Below are positions 1 to 15,300 of a stretch of DNA of 64,000 bases, one piece after another. A program made the translations under genes and the position numbers. Under the pieces are notes generated by a model. That model saw nothing but the letters and a program-made list of their open reading frames with translations, was not told the origin of the DNA and did no database searches. Where the stretch lies: positions 379,501 through 443,500 of the forward strand of contig NW_024037060.1 of the NCBI RefSeq assembly GCF_015706575.1, read 5' to 3'. The DNA is from Patiria miniata (taxonomy: Eukaryota > Echinodermata > Asteroidea > Valvatida > Asterinidae). Positions within the stretch are counted from its first letter, which is position 1. Each line of letters starts with the position of its first letter.

Positions 1-226
1 GATGATTGTTGAAATTTGATATTCATGTACATTTTTCAATTCTAAGATTTAACAAATGTGAAAAAAAGGAAAGATAACTTTTAACTTTCAACATTTCAAA
101 ACACCTTATACTATAAACTCCAAACTGATATAATACTTTCCATATCATGGTGATATGTTCGCCATATCTTGTTATATCATGTTAGGCTAAATATGTAGTC
201 TTCCTTAATTCATTCAACAAGCTTAC

Positions 227-316
227 CAATAACCACAGCTGAAGCCCTTTCTGAACCCTGCACATGGTTCAGAGGTAGAGACAGGGTGAATGCCTCTCGG
301 TAGATCTCGCTGCTAC
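227..316 (-). CDS. CPAMD8: CPAMD8 exon 26: start of the CUB/thioester part
   Basis: 90 bp, acceptor GCTCAG, donor GTAAGCTT, phase 1 to 1. Encodes [20 protein letters not shown] then [10 protein letters not shown]. It corresponds to the short strand before the thioester domain. The next exon should carry G-C-G-E-Q but lies left of position 1. Confidence 0.9.
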
Positions 317-3300
317 CTGAGCAACAACAAAGAAATGTAGCACACGGTTGGCTTTTATACCGTATCATTATCGTTACTGTTTTACAATCGAACTACTCGG
401 AAGTGTAAACCATGAAATGGTGGAGCAAGGATTTTTAAAGGGATTTGGCTAAGGTTTTGAAGTCAACAGAGATCAAAAACTCCACACAATGAATTGCAAT
501 TTGCACTAAAATGCTTTCTTGGGGGGGAACAAACATTTTTCCAGTTGTTTTTTTTTTCCAAAAGGAAAGGACTTGGTCAGCAAACTCAACCAGTCTTCCA
601 AAATCTACCCATACAATGTCAACAAGAATGCAGAATTGGTCTTTCTCCTAACTTAAGAACAGCAGTGCATTAGGAAATAAAGCTACGTTCAAATGTTCTT
701 TACAAAAAAAAGCATTTGGAATTGTATAGTATCTAAGGTAAACTTGAAAGAACTGGAAATATTACTTGTGCAATCTACCTTTTGCAGAGAGGTCACCAAT
801 GAAAGTAAATGTTGCGCAATGAGATTGAAGGCAAAAAGCAGAGTCTAATAGAGTTGTAGCCAACTTTAGTCCAATCACAAGTAAGATCACAAGTAACAGG
901 GGATAAACAAGGACAAAGGAAAGTCTTTTGTCACAGAAGCTTAGGACATGGCTTGAGACTGACTGAATTGTGATGGACTTGGGAGTTGTAAGGACTGGAT
1001 AATAAGTCACTTGCTGATGACCTACCCTTTTTCTTCCAGATTCTGAATTCTCCCAGTGATCCCAGTCCTGTGGTGAAGCCGATGTACTGAACTTGCATTG
1101 GATTATCGTCCTGCCAGCTCATAATGACTGATTCATTGCTTGGGACCTCTCCATGCCCGATCTAGTGAGAAAGAAAACAAAAAATCAATAGGTAAGTCTT
1201 GAAGAAAATATGGGATGGTGTCATTAGCATTGATACCTTATAACCTTCAGATCATGGTTACTGCATCCGATTTCATAGGACTATGTGGCACAGAAATTAT
1301 ATCAGCACACAAAGGATGATTTGCAAAAATAGGAAACCAGCCGAAAATTGTGCAATGTCTTTCAATAAATAAAATAATAAAACTGTAAAAATATGAAAGT
1401 TAGGGACTCCATAACTTTCATATGTGTGCAGTTTTAGTAGTTTTTTTAATTTATTGTTATTTTTGCAATATTTCAATTTACTTCTAAAGTTAATTCTAAT
1501 TAAAGTGTCACTCTTGTTTCTGCTCCCTGAAGAGCAATTCATACCATTCTTCAGGCTGTCTTGAATAAAACTATAATCACACTAATCTTGTAAACATCTA
1601 TTTCACAGATAACCTCAAATTCTGGTGCAGGAAAAGTACCTTGCTCAGGGACAAAAGTGCACTTGGGCTTTTTTTTCGGTATCAAACCATAATTTTCCTA
1701 CCTGTATATTACCAGCCTTCCAGCTGATCCAGAATGCTCGGAACTCATCCCAGCTGACAATGTCAGCAGTGAGATCGGTTACCAGTGCATCACCTGAAAT
1801 TCAATGGGTGCAGGAACAAAATGCAATCAAGTAAAGTACAAATTTTTTCTTTTTTTTTACCTGAAAACAGATAGAGCATACTGCTCACACAGTAGTTACA
1901 TCTATCACTCTTCCAAATGTTAAGAGAAATTGTGGCTATTTACATTTTTTTTCAAACTTCATTACTTTCTGAAGCCAGTTTTAGGGGAAATACATTTTTT
2001 CCTAATCTTTGTATAGGGGCATATGGTTTTTCTTTGAATGTTGTTGGGGAAAACCCACTATGCCCCCAAATGAATGCCATCAGTGAGTGTAAACAGGAAA
2101 ACTCCCAATGATTTCCTGGGTTTGGCTGATGTTTTCTGGAAATTACACTTGACCACACGTTAAATTGCAGCTCATTAAATTTCAAGACCATTGCTTTTAA
2201 TTTTTGTCCTAATCCAAGGTTTGGTTGGTGTTAATAGGTGATTTCTCGTATGGGAATAATCAGGTCTTAACCTGTTAGCACCTTTACTATTCGCTGAGGA
2301 ATCCATAAAACAGTGCTCAGGCGGCATGGGGTGATCAAGGGAGTACTAATAGGCAGGGTGGTTCAGAGTGGTATAAGAACTAGGCCTACTGGGTTAATGT
2401 CTTACAATGAAAAAAATGTAATGGATCCCTTTTTGTCCCTCATACTCTACTAACCCATCCTGGAGCGAGCAATCCAAGATCTTGTATTATCCCATCCTCC
2501 GAGGACGACCTCGTACAGCTGGTAAGAATCTTGCGTCGCGGCCAGCGCAATGTGCGCGTCATTCTTGGCCTTGCACATGAAGGTAAAGAAATCCATTCCT
2601 TCCTCTTTCTCCACAAACTGGTAGCTGTAGCGGTTGGGGGTGGAGATGTGCGTACGCTCTGTGGGTGAACAGAAAATGTTTTTATTTTGTTATCACTTTT
2701 TAAATTTTCAGTTCAACTAGATATTTTTCTCAGATAATTAATTCCTTTTACTAGTCATTTATGCCATGAGGTTGAGACTAACATAGATAGAGGTAGAAGA
2801 ATTGACAGTGATACATACAAAGTGTAAAAATGTTGTTGTTTTTTTCGTTATTTTTATTCTATAATTTATATTATAATAAAACACCAAACAACTGATTTTT
2901 CTTGATTATTGATGACATAAATATTGTGCATTGTCCAGTTTTGTTTGAACCCCAAAACCCTATGTGGAATTTTCAAGGTGGTGTTGTATCTAAAAAATTT
3001 TAATAACTAATAATAAAAATCAATACAATATTAAAAGTATGTACCATTGGGGCAGAAGAAGACACTGTAAGCATAGCCTCTTTCTATTCCTTCAGGCTGG
3101 AAGAAAAAACCAGTCATTATTAATTTGAAATCTGAAAGTATCTAACATGGAGCATTTTGCAATGGAGTATGTAGGCAGCTATCATTAAAATAGCAAAGGT
3201 TTGCTGTAACAACAAAATGTGACTAATACCTCTTTTGAGTGTGTTTTGAACAGTGTGCTCTGTAAGTCATCAGGAGATGGACAAGCATGCATATAATATA

Positions 3301-6300
3301 TGGTACATGTTATGTACATTGAGATGCAAAGTTCTACTTTGGGGGATGACGAAACCACCTCCAAAGTATCGGGTCAGGGAACTGACCTGCACTCGGTGCC
3401 ACGATGTAGTGTGAATTAAATGTCAGATTTTTATTTAATTGAAAGGTACTTCATGGCTTCCCATACCTCAACCAGTAGGTTCTTTGTGATCTTATCCGAG
3501 CCAACAATACCCTCATTGGCAACTGGTCCAACACAACAGTCTGGGGATACCATTGCTTCAGCACTAGCTGCATGAACACAAGAACAAAATATCACATTCA
3601 TTACCTACGGACACGCCAAGATAACAAAATGTATACAAAGTAAATATTCAAACTTACATAAATAACTTTTGACAAAAAGAGAAACCAAAAAGCCAAAAAA
3701 CCCAAAAACACTTGCAACGCATAAAGTTTCCATGTATGTAAAAGTATATATAACAGGTAACATTCAAAATGACACCTCTGGATCCTCCACTGATGTTATT
3801 TACTCATCAATGTATTTTATGTACTGTAATTGTCAACCATATAGAAATAAATGTATGGATGAATAAATGAATTGCTCACCATGGATTTTCTTTCTTCCGA
3901 GTTCACTGAATATCAACGTCACGTAGGTGGTTTCTGTCCTTTGAGCCTGCAGACACAGCTTGTATGCCTGATGACGCTCAGTATGCATCAGGAATCTAAC
4001 ACCTTCTTGCACGTGCACGATCAAATCAACCTGATCATTTGGAAATAAATAAGATACTTGACTTCTCAATTGTCTCTCTCAAGCAAACTGATTTCTTCAG
4101 ACCCTTGGGTATTTGAGCTTGTATACATCACAATGTTCAGATATTAATTGAAAACATTGCGCCAAAAGATTTCGGAAAAATATGTGAATTCCTCCTAAAA
4201 AGTTCCTCATACCTTTACTCCACCGATTTTTTTGTGCTTAAAGAGGTTTTAGGTTGAGGTGTTTACAAACAATGAAAATTTAGGCAATGTAAAATTTTCA
4301 CATATGCATGTTATTTTAATGATCATAATTACAAAATACTTTGTCCGATTGCGCTAAAACTTTGCATTATGCGATTGATAATGTGTATGATTGTCGCCAG
4401 TGCACCAAATTATCAATCGGTCATTGCATTTCCCAGATGGGGTGGGGGAACTCTCAGAAGGGGGAGCAGAGTTCCCCCACCCTTTTGCTGTAAGATAAAC
4501 CACCACCCCCCCCCAAAAAAACCACCCCCAAAACAAACAGGACACCCTTCATTTACCTGAACACATCTGTCCAAGTAGTTATAGACAGTGACTGGTACCC
4601 TGAGCTGCTCTCCCCTGATCACCGAGTACGGCAACGTGAACTCCACAAAGAAATTCTTGAAGGTTGTCAGGGGTACGGTCTCGGCCACACCCAGTCCATA
4701 GGTGGGCGACATCGCGATCACATCTGTCATCCAGGTAGTAATGGTGTCCGGAACACGCATCTGGATATGCTCTTCAGAACTTAAGGAACTGAAATATCAA
4801 AAAAATACAATTAAGAAGAATGAGAAACTATGTAGTAATAAATTAATAAGCAAATCTTAAAGTGGTGACCTGGGGGCATTAGCACGGAATTGCTTGGTAG
4901 CTGAAAAAGTTGTGCTGTGTATGGCATTGTCCACTATGAAAGTAAGTTTGTGTTTGCCACATGTGGAATCTCTTTGTCACAGGCAGAGCACACTGTCCAA
5001 AACGGTGAGTTTTCAACTGTGGTTCTTTTCTTTTCAGAACCACAAAAGAGATTTACTTTCACATGGTGCAACCAAAAACTTACTCTTATTACAAACAATT
5101 CTGCCCATTTCATAGTGTAGACAAGTCATGCACATACTTCATTGTGTATGCCTAGATGGAAATTTATTTTGTTCCTGCAAAGCAATTCCTTTATATTTAT
5201 TTCCAGTACGATTTTAACCATCTGTTAGTGAGCCTCTGTTAGTGCCATGACATTTTTTATAACAAAAATAAACATGACTGAAGTTTCATCAATTGGCAAC
5301 ATAAATGTTGATCTGCACCAATTGAACCGTACCTGAGATTGAAGCACTGCCACATCCAAGTTTCTGGGAAGAAGGCGCGTTTACGTCTGGCATTCCGCTC
5401 CAGATCCGATAACTGGTCCCGGCCCGCACTTCGTACTGCGCTAAGTTGCACCCAGTCATCATCTGCAGACAGGAGATCAATATATCTGAGTTCATAGGAG
5501 CAATTCACAATACAGCGTGCCACCAAGTTGGTAGGAATTCAAGTTGGGGGTGCACAGGCTCAACAATTTTGAGCAAATCATGCACATCATTTGAGCTCAA
5601 ACAAACAACTCTTGTTACTCACACACATACATTCTTGAAACATGTCATCCAATTGTTTCATGAAAATAATTATGCTTTTTAATTTTTGAACATGTTATTA
5701 ACATCATCTTTTACTAAGCAGTTGAAAAGTCCATATTTAGTTATGGAACTTGCCAAAAGAATACTTTAAAAATGTGGACCCTTTTTAAATTCTGGGCAAC
5801 CTCGCCTCCGCCCATTGTTTCTCATTTAATTCCACTAAATTCTATATTTCTTATAGAAAAATGTTTCAAAGAGCTACAGGACACATCGCCTCCAATATTT
5901 TAACGCACGACAGAAAATTATCTATTGACTGTGCTAAAAAACATAGCAGACTCAGTCTGCACAAAAGATGTTTCAGAAACTTTAACAGAATGTCTTCCGA
6001 GAATGTGGCCAAAGCCCGAGAACTTAATAACAAAAACATGGGTGTTCATTTCATTCTCTGAAATGAAAGCTGAAACACCCAGGATGAACAATCTCTGTTC
6101 AAATTCAACATAACACATTGCATAACTTTTCAACAGACTGAAAAACACCTTGCTCTTGAAAACAATAACAGCTGACAGGGACATTTACTTAACAGCTGAC
6201 AATGGTTTAATCTGCCGTTTCCTGTATTCACATGCCACCTATCACTCTGACCTAGATGAAACTGTATTGTTTGACGGAACCAGCTATCAACCTTGTGGCA

Positions 6301-9300
6301 CTGGCAAACAGGATGGGACGAGCTTCTTTAGGGAAATACCCTTAATGCAGAACACATGTGTTTGCAGACTGGATTTACAATTATCCCCTAAAGGTTCTTG
6401 CTTAAATAAGATGCACACTGGTTGATTTTTGGGCAAGTTTTGGTGACTGTTTTAATTACCTTCATTTCATTTTGCTCAGGTATCAACAACTCTAAAATGT
6501 TTTGACACACAAACAACTGACACCCATACAAATTCAAATCAGATGATTTTCTGAAAAAACAAAACCACCCACACATCCGTTTGCTACTTTCCTGTTATTA
6601 AGAAATTAATTGGTCACAGACAAACAATCTTCTGCACAAAGTTAATTATTCGCAAATAAATTTGTTTCTGCACAAAACTATAGGTGTAACACTTTTTATC
6701 ATCCCTACTTTCCAAACCTCTGTTGCCAGAATTTAACTTCGATTTTTAAGATGGATTTAAATGGATTTAATCCAATTAATAAGTATTTCTGCACGATGCT
6801 TCAGTTTCAGGATCAGTAACACTTTTTGCTTACCCAAAACCACCGACTCACTGTCATGAAAGTTCAGATGAATTTTGTCGGTCATCACCTTCAACCCGGC
6901 TTCCTGTACAGAAAAAAACAACCTCACGCAGTTAACACAAACTAATAATTGAATGTGACAGGCCTTGGGTGACGGCCTGGATCTACAGGGGAATTAGGAG
7001 CTTAACTACCAGGGCTGGCTGGAAAAACACTGACAGTTCCAATTAAGGTCTCTGTCACAGTTTTCCCAGAAAGCTCCACAAGTTTATTTTGCAGATTCTT
7101 GTTGACGTTCAGCTGTTTTTGTATTTATTAATTGAGCTTGATCAGAATCAGAAACTGGCTTAAGTTCTTTAAGGGTCATATAAAAAAGGAATTCCAGAAA
7201 AGTTACTTTTTCAATGCTCTTCAACAAATTTTATTTTGTTTCTCTTCATAAATATTTTTTGGGTGTCTTAAACCCTCTGAAAAAAAGTTTTTTATATTGG
7301 GCAGACACAGATCCGCCTTATGAATAGATTGATTCATTGTCCATTCATTATCAATACTGTTTATGGGGTGGGAACCAGCCTTACCCATGACAATGGAATT
7401 ATTGTCATATCGCAAGTAATTCAAGAGTGGTAAAGTTTCAATAACTATTAATGTGGGCCGAGTATTTTTTAGTCGAAGTCTCATTCAAAAGTAAAATAAC
7501 TTTTGTATTGCTAGAACTGCTCATGTAATTGGGGAGCTCTACATTTTGCACAGAAAATTCTTTCGGGGGGGGGGGGGGTGGGTGCTGCAGGGTTCTTTGA
7601 AATGTTGATCAGATGCAAAGGGATTTAGGTAACAGAAAAATGGATGGGATTACCAGGCTACATTGACTGGGCAGTTCTGATAATCTGTTATGGTTTGACA
7701 CTCACTTAACAGGTGGTATTGGACCGTCAACACCTCAGAGGGTTCACAGTGTCAAATTTCATTTTATCCTCTTCCAAAGTGAAACACAAAAACAGGAACT
7801 GACACTTTATGGAGGTGTCTGTAAGGCATAATTTCATTACAAAAATACCGGTAATTATTTTTTCCTCATAAAGCACACTGACTTTTCCTCTTTGGTTATT
7901 CTTTGGGCCCCCAGGGAGAACAGTTCTTAGAAAACTGATAGGGCAACCCTGGTAAAATAAAACGATAAATAAAAAAGTAAGTAAATAAATTTCTTGATTG
8001 CAAAAACATCAAAACAACAAAATCTTATTGATTTTTGGTTTTTCCTTCTAAATTTTACCATGAATGCGAAGTTGGCATCTCTGGAGCGACTCCACATTGT
8101 TGAGCGTTTACGTCGTCCAAACGCCCCTCCCCACCACGCCGTCTCTGCGGACACATCGTCTGTGATGTCATAGTTTTCCATCTCAGCAAATATCTGAAAC
8201 CACACATAAAATTGAACATAATACACAGGGAACAATGGCGTTATAATCATCAAAAACACTTTAGTGACTCAAGTATAGGGCTCCACAGAGTGTAATACAC
8301 ATGTTCATCACTTTTTCCTAGTTCTGGAGCAAATATTTTCAAAAGGTTTGTGTTAACTTCCCAGAGAACACGCAAATTCCCACATCCTTAGATAGAGCTA
8401 CTGGAACTGGTAATCTAAGAATATCCACCTTAATTTTCCGAATTTGAAACCAGATAAAAGTGCTCCTAAACCCAAAAGTAAAGTTGCAAACAAAATCTAT
8501 TTTCAAAGCAAAACAAAATATTTTTCTCTAGGTTTCAGTGTTGCCCAGTATACAGAGTCAGTCTAGAATCCAGCTGCCATTAATAGGCTGGATCAAAATA
8601 ACCCACAGCCATTTAGAGAAGCAAAACACTTACTTTCTCTGCCGTGACCTGGTAACCTGGACGAAGTAACTGGACGCTCTGGTCGACCGAGGCGACACAT
8701 ATGCAGGAGCCTGGCTTCGCACTGATCATCATCCGCATCTTTGATCCAGGTAAGGTCTCATTCTTGGACATCTCAACCTTGATCTAAATCGACCAGAAAC
8801 AAGCCAAATTATTTTCATCTGAACATTACTGCCAGAGTCTATACCTCTAAAGAAATCAGGTTTGCAATATAACAACCAAATGCACCTCAGATCATTCCCC
8901 CTCGGAGGCTCTCTCATCCCAACCTAGAAATTTACAACATTGTCCAAAATCAACTTCAAACACCTCCGCCCCTATCTTCATCTCATAAATAAAAGAAACT
9001 TGATTTCTTTCTTTGATTTCACACCTTATTTTCGAAGCTTGGTTCTACTGGGAGCACCATGGTGTCAGCAACACCCTCGTCATTATCCCGCATGTAGTAG
9101 ACCAGTAGATGGCTCAATGGTGCCATCCCATGAGTCACCTCAAACTGGAAGGTTGTGCGACAGCTCTGAGAATCCGATTCGCCATCTTCTGTCAATGTAG
9201 TTAGGAAGGGGGTTAATTCTCAATAAAAGTGTGAGTTGTTTTGGAAGGCTAGACATTGCACGTTGGTTTCAATGTGACAAATTGGCCAAGTAAAATTATT

Positions 9301-12300
9301 GCTCGGCGAATTTATCTGCTAAATAAGCCCAAATCAGCTGCCAATACAGGTCCGTTTTTTGCCTAGTAATTATTTTCAACGCTGAGCAAATTTCATTTCA
9401 ATATATGCTTAGCAAATTTCTAGCCCCTGTATCATACCATTTTCAGCCATGAAGTGATCAATGACAGGATGACTACTGAAGCGTCTCCTGCGACTGCCGT
9501 CATTCCGTCCACTGCTGCTGCGTAGCATGGCATCGTGAAGTCCAGATGTCACAATGTTCCCCCTCGACATCACCTCATAGTGCATGGTGAAGTTGCACGG
9601 GCAGGTAGACTGGACTCCGATGATGGCTGTATCACCAACCTAGTGGTTTGACAAAATTGAAATTGTCAACCGACAAGATGTAAAAATGTGATGTACGGTA
9701 CCACAGAGTCTGTCCTCTTACAATCATTTCAGAAATTAACCATCCCAGAACTAGACGATTCTTTAAAAGAAATACAGAAACTTAACAATCTCATTTTGTG
9801 GTGTGAACAAAAAATGGTGTTACAATGTTGGTGACTCAAATGGACTTGAGTGAGAATGTGACTCAAATTGATTTGCCCATATAAACCTAATGACTCAACT
9901 CTACTCGAGTCATGCCCTATAGAATGACTCAACTCGACTCCAGTTGCAAAATTTAGTGACTCTTTAAGACATCGTTGCTGCGTTTCACAAATGAAACAAA
10001 CCTTGACATTCTCTTGGAGGCTGCGTAGAAGCAGATGACACTTGCTCGGCGAGTACCAGCTCCCAAGGGACAGATAGTTGTAGAAGTACATGTCTCCTGC
10101 ATCAGCACCATCAATGGCTACCACCTTGGCCTGTATCAAGATGGATATGATAAACTTAAGATTATTGTGCAAACTAGACGCAACAGCTGCAGTATTAATG
10201 AAAGAGATTTTAAAGGGGCTTCTCTGGGGGAGTCAGAGCCTTAGTGGGGGCGTATTTTTACAGCCTCCAAAAAATAACTGGCCTATAAAGCAACTACGTG
10301 ACCATTTTCTTGTAACAATGTCTTAATTTTGTTTCTTTCTCTTTAAAATATAATGCAATTTCCAAACTAAACAAACACCACAAAACACAAACAAACAGAA
10401 TTGTGTAAAACAGAGTTTTTACTTCCATACAAATAAAAAAACCCAAATTTCCAATAATTTGTTCCACATTATTTATCTTTGATGAGGGGTGGAGGTCAGC
10501 AGTGGATGGGGTTTGCTCTGATTAAATATCTGGGATAAATTGCCAACAAGGTTATCCACTATAGACCCATTGTAACAGGTACAATTGCAAGATGCAGCAT
10601 TTTGAACCACCTTCCATAATAATGTATCAGCTTTGTATACAAACTGATAACTTCATTAGGGGAAAATTCTAGCGAAGCTTACAAGAATCCTGCCACTCAC
10701 GCCTACTCGGAATCAACTTGTCTAAAACTTCTCCCAGAATTTAAATGAGATGACCACTTTGGGTTTTTTTCCACTAGATCAAAATATACAGCGAGCGTCA
10801 TCTGTCAGGATTTTTTTTTAGGGGAAGGGAGAAATTGAATGTTTACTTACATTGATCCAAACATGCCCAGAAACTGGTGGCAGCGATGGGATTGATATGT
10901 CCACAACACCATTATGCGAGATGAAGTTCTTGGAGAAGAATGGGTCTTGCTTAACCTCCGCCACAATCTCCACGGTAATGTTATTGGCAGGGCTTTTGTC
11001 GGGATAGTACAGCAAAACCTACAAGCAGTTCAGAGGTTATCATTTATCATTGGGAAAATTATAAGAAATAGAACTTGCTGGTTTCAATAGGCATATGTAT
11101 ATTGCACTCATACAATCAAGTTGTGCAATAACCTGCTGTGCTTAGAAAGCAGAGAAATTTTTGCCAAAATACCACGCGATCAATAGGGCTCGTCCAATGA
11201 CGGCTATTTCTGTAGAAGTGCAACTGCGTATTTTATGCAATCAAGCACGCATTGCGCAGTGTCGAAAATTTTCCAAACACGCGCGCTTGTTGCTCGAAAT
11301 GTGTTCGAAATACGACGCCGCCAATGCGCGTTATGCAAGTTGACGCTCAAAATTTCGATGCACGTGGATGGTCTGTAAGAAATGACGTTATTTGAACTCT
11401 AACTAATCAGCACAGGGGTGGTTAATATGTTGAAACTTTGCCATGCTTCTAATTAAATAGGCCCTAAGGTTAATCAGCACAAAGTTTCCACCTGTAATAT
11501 ATTTAGGCATTAAATCGTTGCCAATATGACATTCCCACGGACAATGTACCTTGCCGTGGTAGGGAAGTCCAGGCTTGTAATGCTTCCTGGAGTCTTTGGA
11601 GAATTCCAGGGACACCAGTTGCTTCTGCACCAGGCAGGACTCATCCATAGCCACAAACACATTGCCGTCGTTGCTGGTCACGCTGGCCTCGATGTGAACC
11701 ATGCCCCGGAAGTGGTCCATCAGGGGTGAGGTAATCATGTCACTGATACAAATGTTGAACTTGGCCGAGCCATCAATCTGGTGAAGAAAAAAAGGAATTG
11801 TTGTAAACTTAGTTGGGCCAACAACCATAGCCAGCAGACGTCAGAGGTGGGGGTAGGGGGAGGGGAGGGGGTTGCAAGGGGCATCCCCCCCCTCCCCTTT
11901 TGGAAATTTGCTCCTTGGCCCACCATCTTTTGGATAGGCCCTCCCCTTATAAACTTTGGGCTGTACCCCTTAACTTTTTATTATTTTTCTGAATTTATTT
12001 ATAAAAATGTACCACTGTCATCAGGTCCACTTGCAAATGTGGGACACTGACATGCTTAAGGCACCTTAGGGTTTTAAAACATTTTAGAAAATTTGTTACA
12101 AATAATACATTATCACTAATTACAAATGCTGAATGCTTGCATATGTGACTGAAAGTCTCAAAAAGCAGTGGGAGGTATCTTTCTGGGGTAATGAGATTAT
12201 TTTTGGAACTTATAGCCTTGTTTTAATACTTCAAAGGGCAGGGATCAAGGTTTGTGGAAAAGGGGTCCAGTATTTTTGCCATTAGGGAGCTAACAAGTTG

Positions 12301-15300
12301 TATGGATGTTAAAGTGGCCTGTGAACATGTAAAGGCACTGCCTAGATTGTACATTATGTGATCCCCAAAGCATCCATTTTTAGTCATACCTTTTTTTTTT
12401 TTTTAAATAAAGATAGAGGAATTAGAACCCCCTCTCCATAAAAAAAAATGCCCATGCTTCAATGTGATCTCAAGGTTAACATGTGAAATCTGATTTGTGT
12501 AATACATTGTATACTTTGTATATTATTATATGCTATAACTTCCCCAATGAAGGTTATAAACTCAGAGTTTCTTTCTGGTAACTTCTGCCTCATTGGATGT
12601 CAGTGGGTCAAAAAATGAAAATGAAATATTGCAGGAATAGTCCTCACATCCATAAACATGTAGTTGTTCTGTCCCATGTAGTTGTTGTAATAGCCAAGTC
12701 CATGCAGGTTCATGTTGACAGACATCTTGCCTCGCACTGGTTTGCCAAAGATGTATCTGTTCGGAGAGACATCAGAAATAAGGTAAGGATGTTTCACACT
12801 ATAAAACCATGGATTTTATTCCGAGATCAATGGAAATATGCATCAATATTGCATCTCAATTAACAACTCAGGAGTAACAACTATGAAATATTATAGTCTT
12901 TGTCAAAGTGTGAACAAAATGTTCTTGGGCTCAAAATGTTCTTTTACCATTTTTTTTTAACATCTCAAGATCTAGTTGATATATTGAAGGGATAGCCAAT
13001 GAAGAAACCAAACAGGCAAACAAATCCAACAACAAACAAAATCCTAAGAAATGTGTCCCTTTTTACATTTGAATATCATTACTTCATACTTCCAAAAGCC
13101 AGTGTTTTGGTCTGCTATTTGCATGGGTTTGGAGAAAACCAAATAAACCTACACATATATACTACCAGTCTTAAAAAAAAAAACAAGTTAAAAGATAACT
13201 GTTTTTAAAAACCTACATGTCAAATCCTACAGCTACAGTAATGGTCTTGCTAAAGTGATACATAAATCAAAATGGTAACATGGAAAATATAAACATGATC
13301 CAATCTGAGAGAAAATATAGCAAGCTTAAAAAGAACCCCAAAGAGTCAGGGATAAATGTGGCTGTCCTTGAACAAATTGTTCAAGGAACTCAATAGGCTA
13401 CAGCTTGTCATCCTTGGGTAGATGAAGCATTGGAAGATGAATACTGACAGGTGCAGTAAAGTATGTAAACTTCACCTGCACAGACTATCATACATTATAT
13501 AAAAAAAAAGTATCAAGCAGTTTTTCTGTTTCTTTGTTTGCGGGTTGTAAGAGGTTGTAACCTTTTTGGTCTCAACGTTTTGTCTTTATTCATTGATCAT
13601 GTTTATTGCAGTGTTGGACCTGTAACTGCAAATAAGCTTGTATTACATCTACACTCAAATACAGGTTGGTTCTCCCTTTCAACACACTCTTTGTGTTTGT
13701 CCACTCAATTCAGATTACTCTTTCTGTTTTAACCAATAATGTATCATTAGATTGAAATCCTGCTTTTTCAGAGAACGCCTAAACACCTCTGACCTGTGGT
13801 CCCTAAGTTCGAAGTTTTGCTGAGCTTCGCTGCAAACATTTGGCATTCTTTCATGTGCCATTGTTGATAACATCATAACTTTTCACCGGTTGGAAAAACA
13901 AACACATCAGGTGGAGGAAGATTCATGGGGGACTTAAAGCACTTCGACTAAAAGGTCCAAAACTAATAGTGGTCTAAACAATGTTTACTTGTAACGTAGT
14001 AAACCAGCATCAATTCATAGGCCTTTCATTTCTGAGAAGTGCAAACTTCCTAATTTTGATATACATGTATCTTACTATGTTCACTGCATGCTTTTGTAAT
14101 ATATCAACTGATAAAACATAAAGATGTTGTATGTGAGTTAAAGCTTCTCATAGTCATTATCTGGTTTCTCAAAACCTAATCAAAATACTAAGAGGTATTC
14201 TGGAGCTGTTATAAAGGGAATGTACAACCTTGGCTTTTGCTGCAATTTTCAGAAATAAGTGCATTTGGAGGATTTATATGTTTTAGCAAATATTGTTAAA
14301 CTGACTTGTTTCACGTTTTTGGCTTGTAGATGCTGGAAAAACCAAGAAAACCAATTATATTCTCGTAGTCTGGTTCCCTGACGCCACTTAAGATGAAATG
14401 GAGTAATTTATAGACTATGGGGAATTGTACGGTCAGAGTATCAATTTAGCTGGCTTGTACCCGTTCACAGGTGAGTAATCAATTGCAAAGAAAATGTGGG
14501 ATAATTAGATATAGGAAATGTGGAGTAGTTTTTAAAAATAACCAGTTTTCTCCACAACTTTTCTTTAAAATGTCAGCACACCAGGAGCCATAATTTTACA
14601 GGATGCTTTAGACTGTCATTCCCTAACAATCCGGTAAGGTATTTCGTGATAATTTGCAAATGTTGTATATTCCCTTTAATAGCGACTTTTGGGGTAATTG
14701 GGTAATGTAATATTTTCAGCAAACAATTTGCAAAAAATGCACATTTGAGAAATATAACTTCGACACCTAATAATCTATATGACTTAAGTACATTGTACAC
14801 AATTTATGTTTGGCTGCATAATCTGCTCTGAAACTTAAACTTTCTCCCTCCACAAAACACATTTGAGTTTGAAAAAGTTATTACTTTGATAAATGACAAG
14901 CCTGCTAGCACAAATCAACTTTTATGGCTTACACTTAGTTGTGTGACCTTTACGAACAGCAGAGTCATAGAAAATGCTGCCTTGAAGAGGCACAGTGGCT
15001 TTAAGGTTGATGACCTGAACCCATAACAGAATAATTATCTCAATAATAATGGTGACATGTGACTTACCTTGCTCTGACAGTAGCTTGGCTGCATTTTGTG
15101 ACATCTGCTATGTAGCTGGGTGGTTCAATAATTACTTCAAACCTGGGTAAAACTGAAAAAGGAAAGTAACGTCCATTACTTTTGCAAAAATTCAGATATT
15201 TTGGGCACAATTCAAATTTAATGCATCGATGTGGAACAAACAGAGTTTCAACTACACACAGTTGAGTGACAGTGCCTGATGTATTCTAGACAATAGTTTG

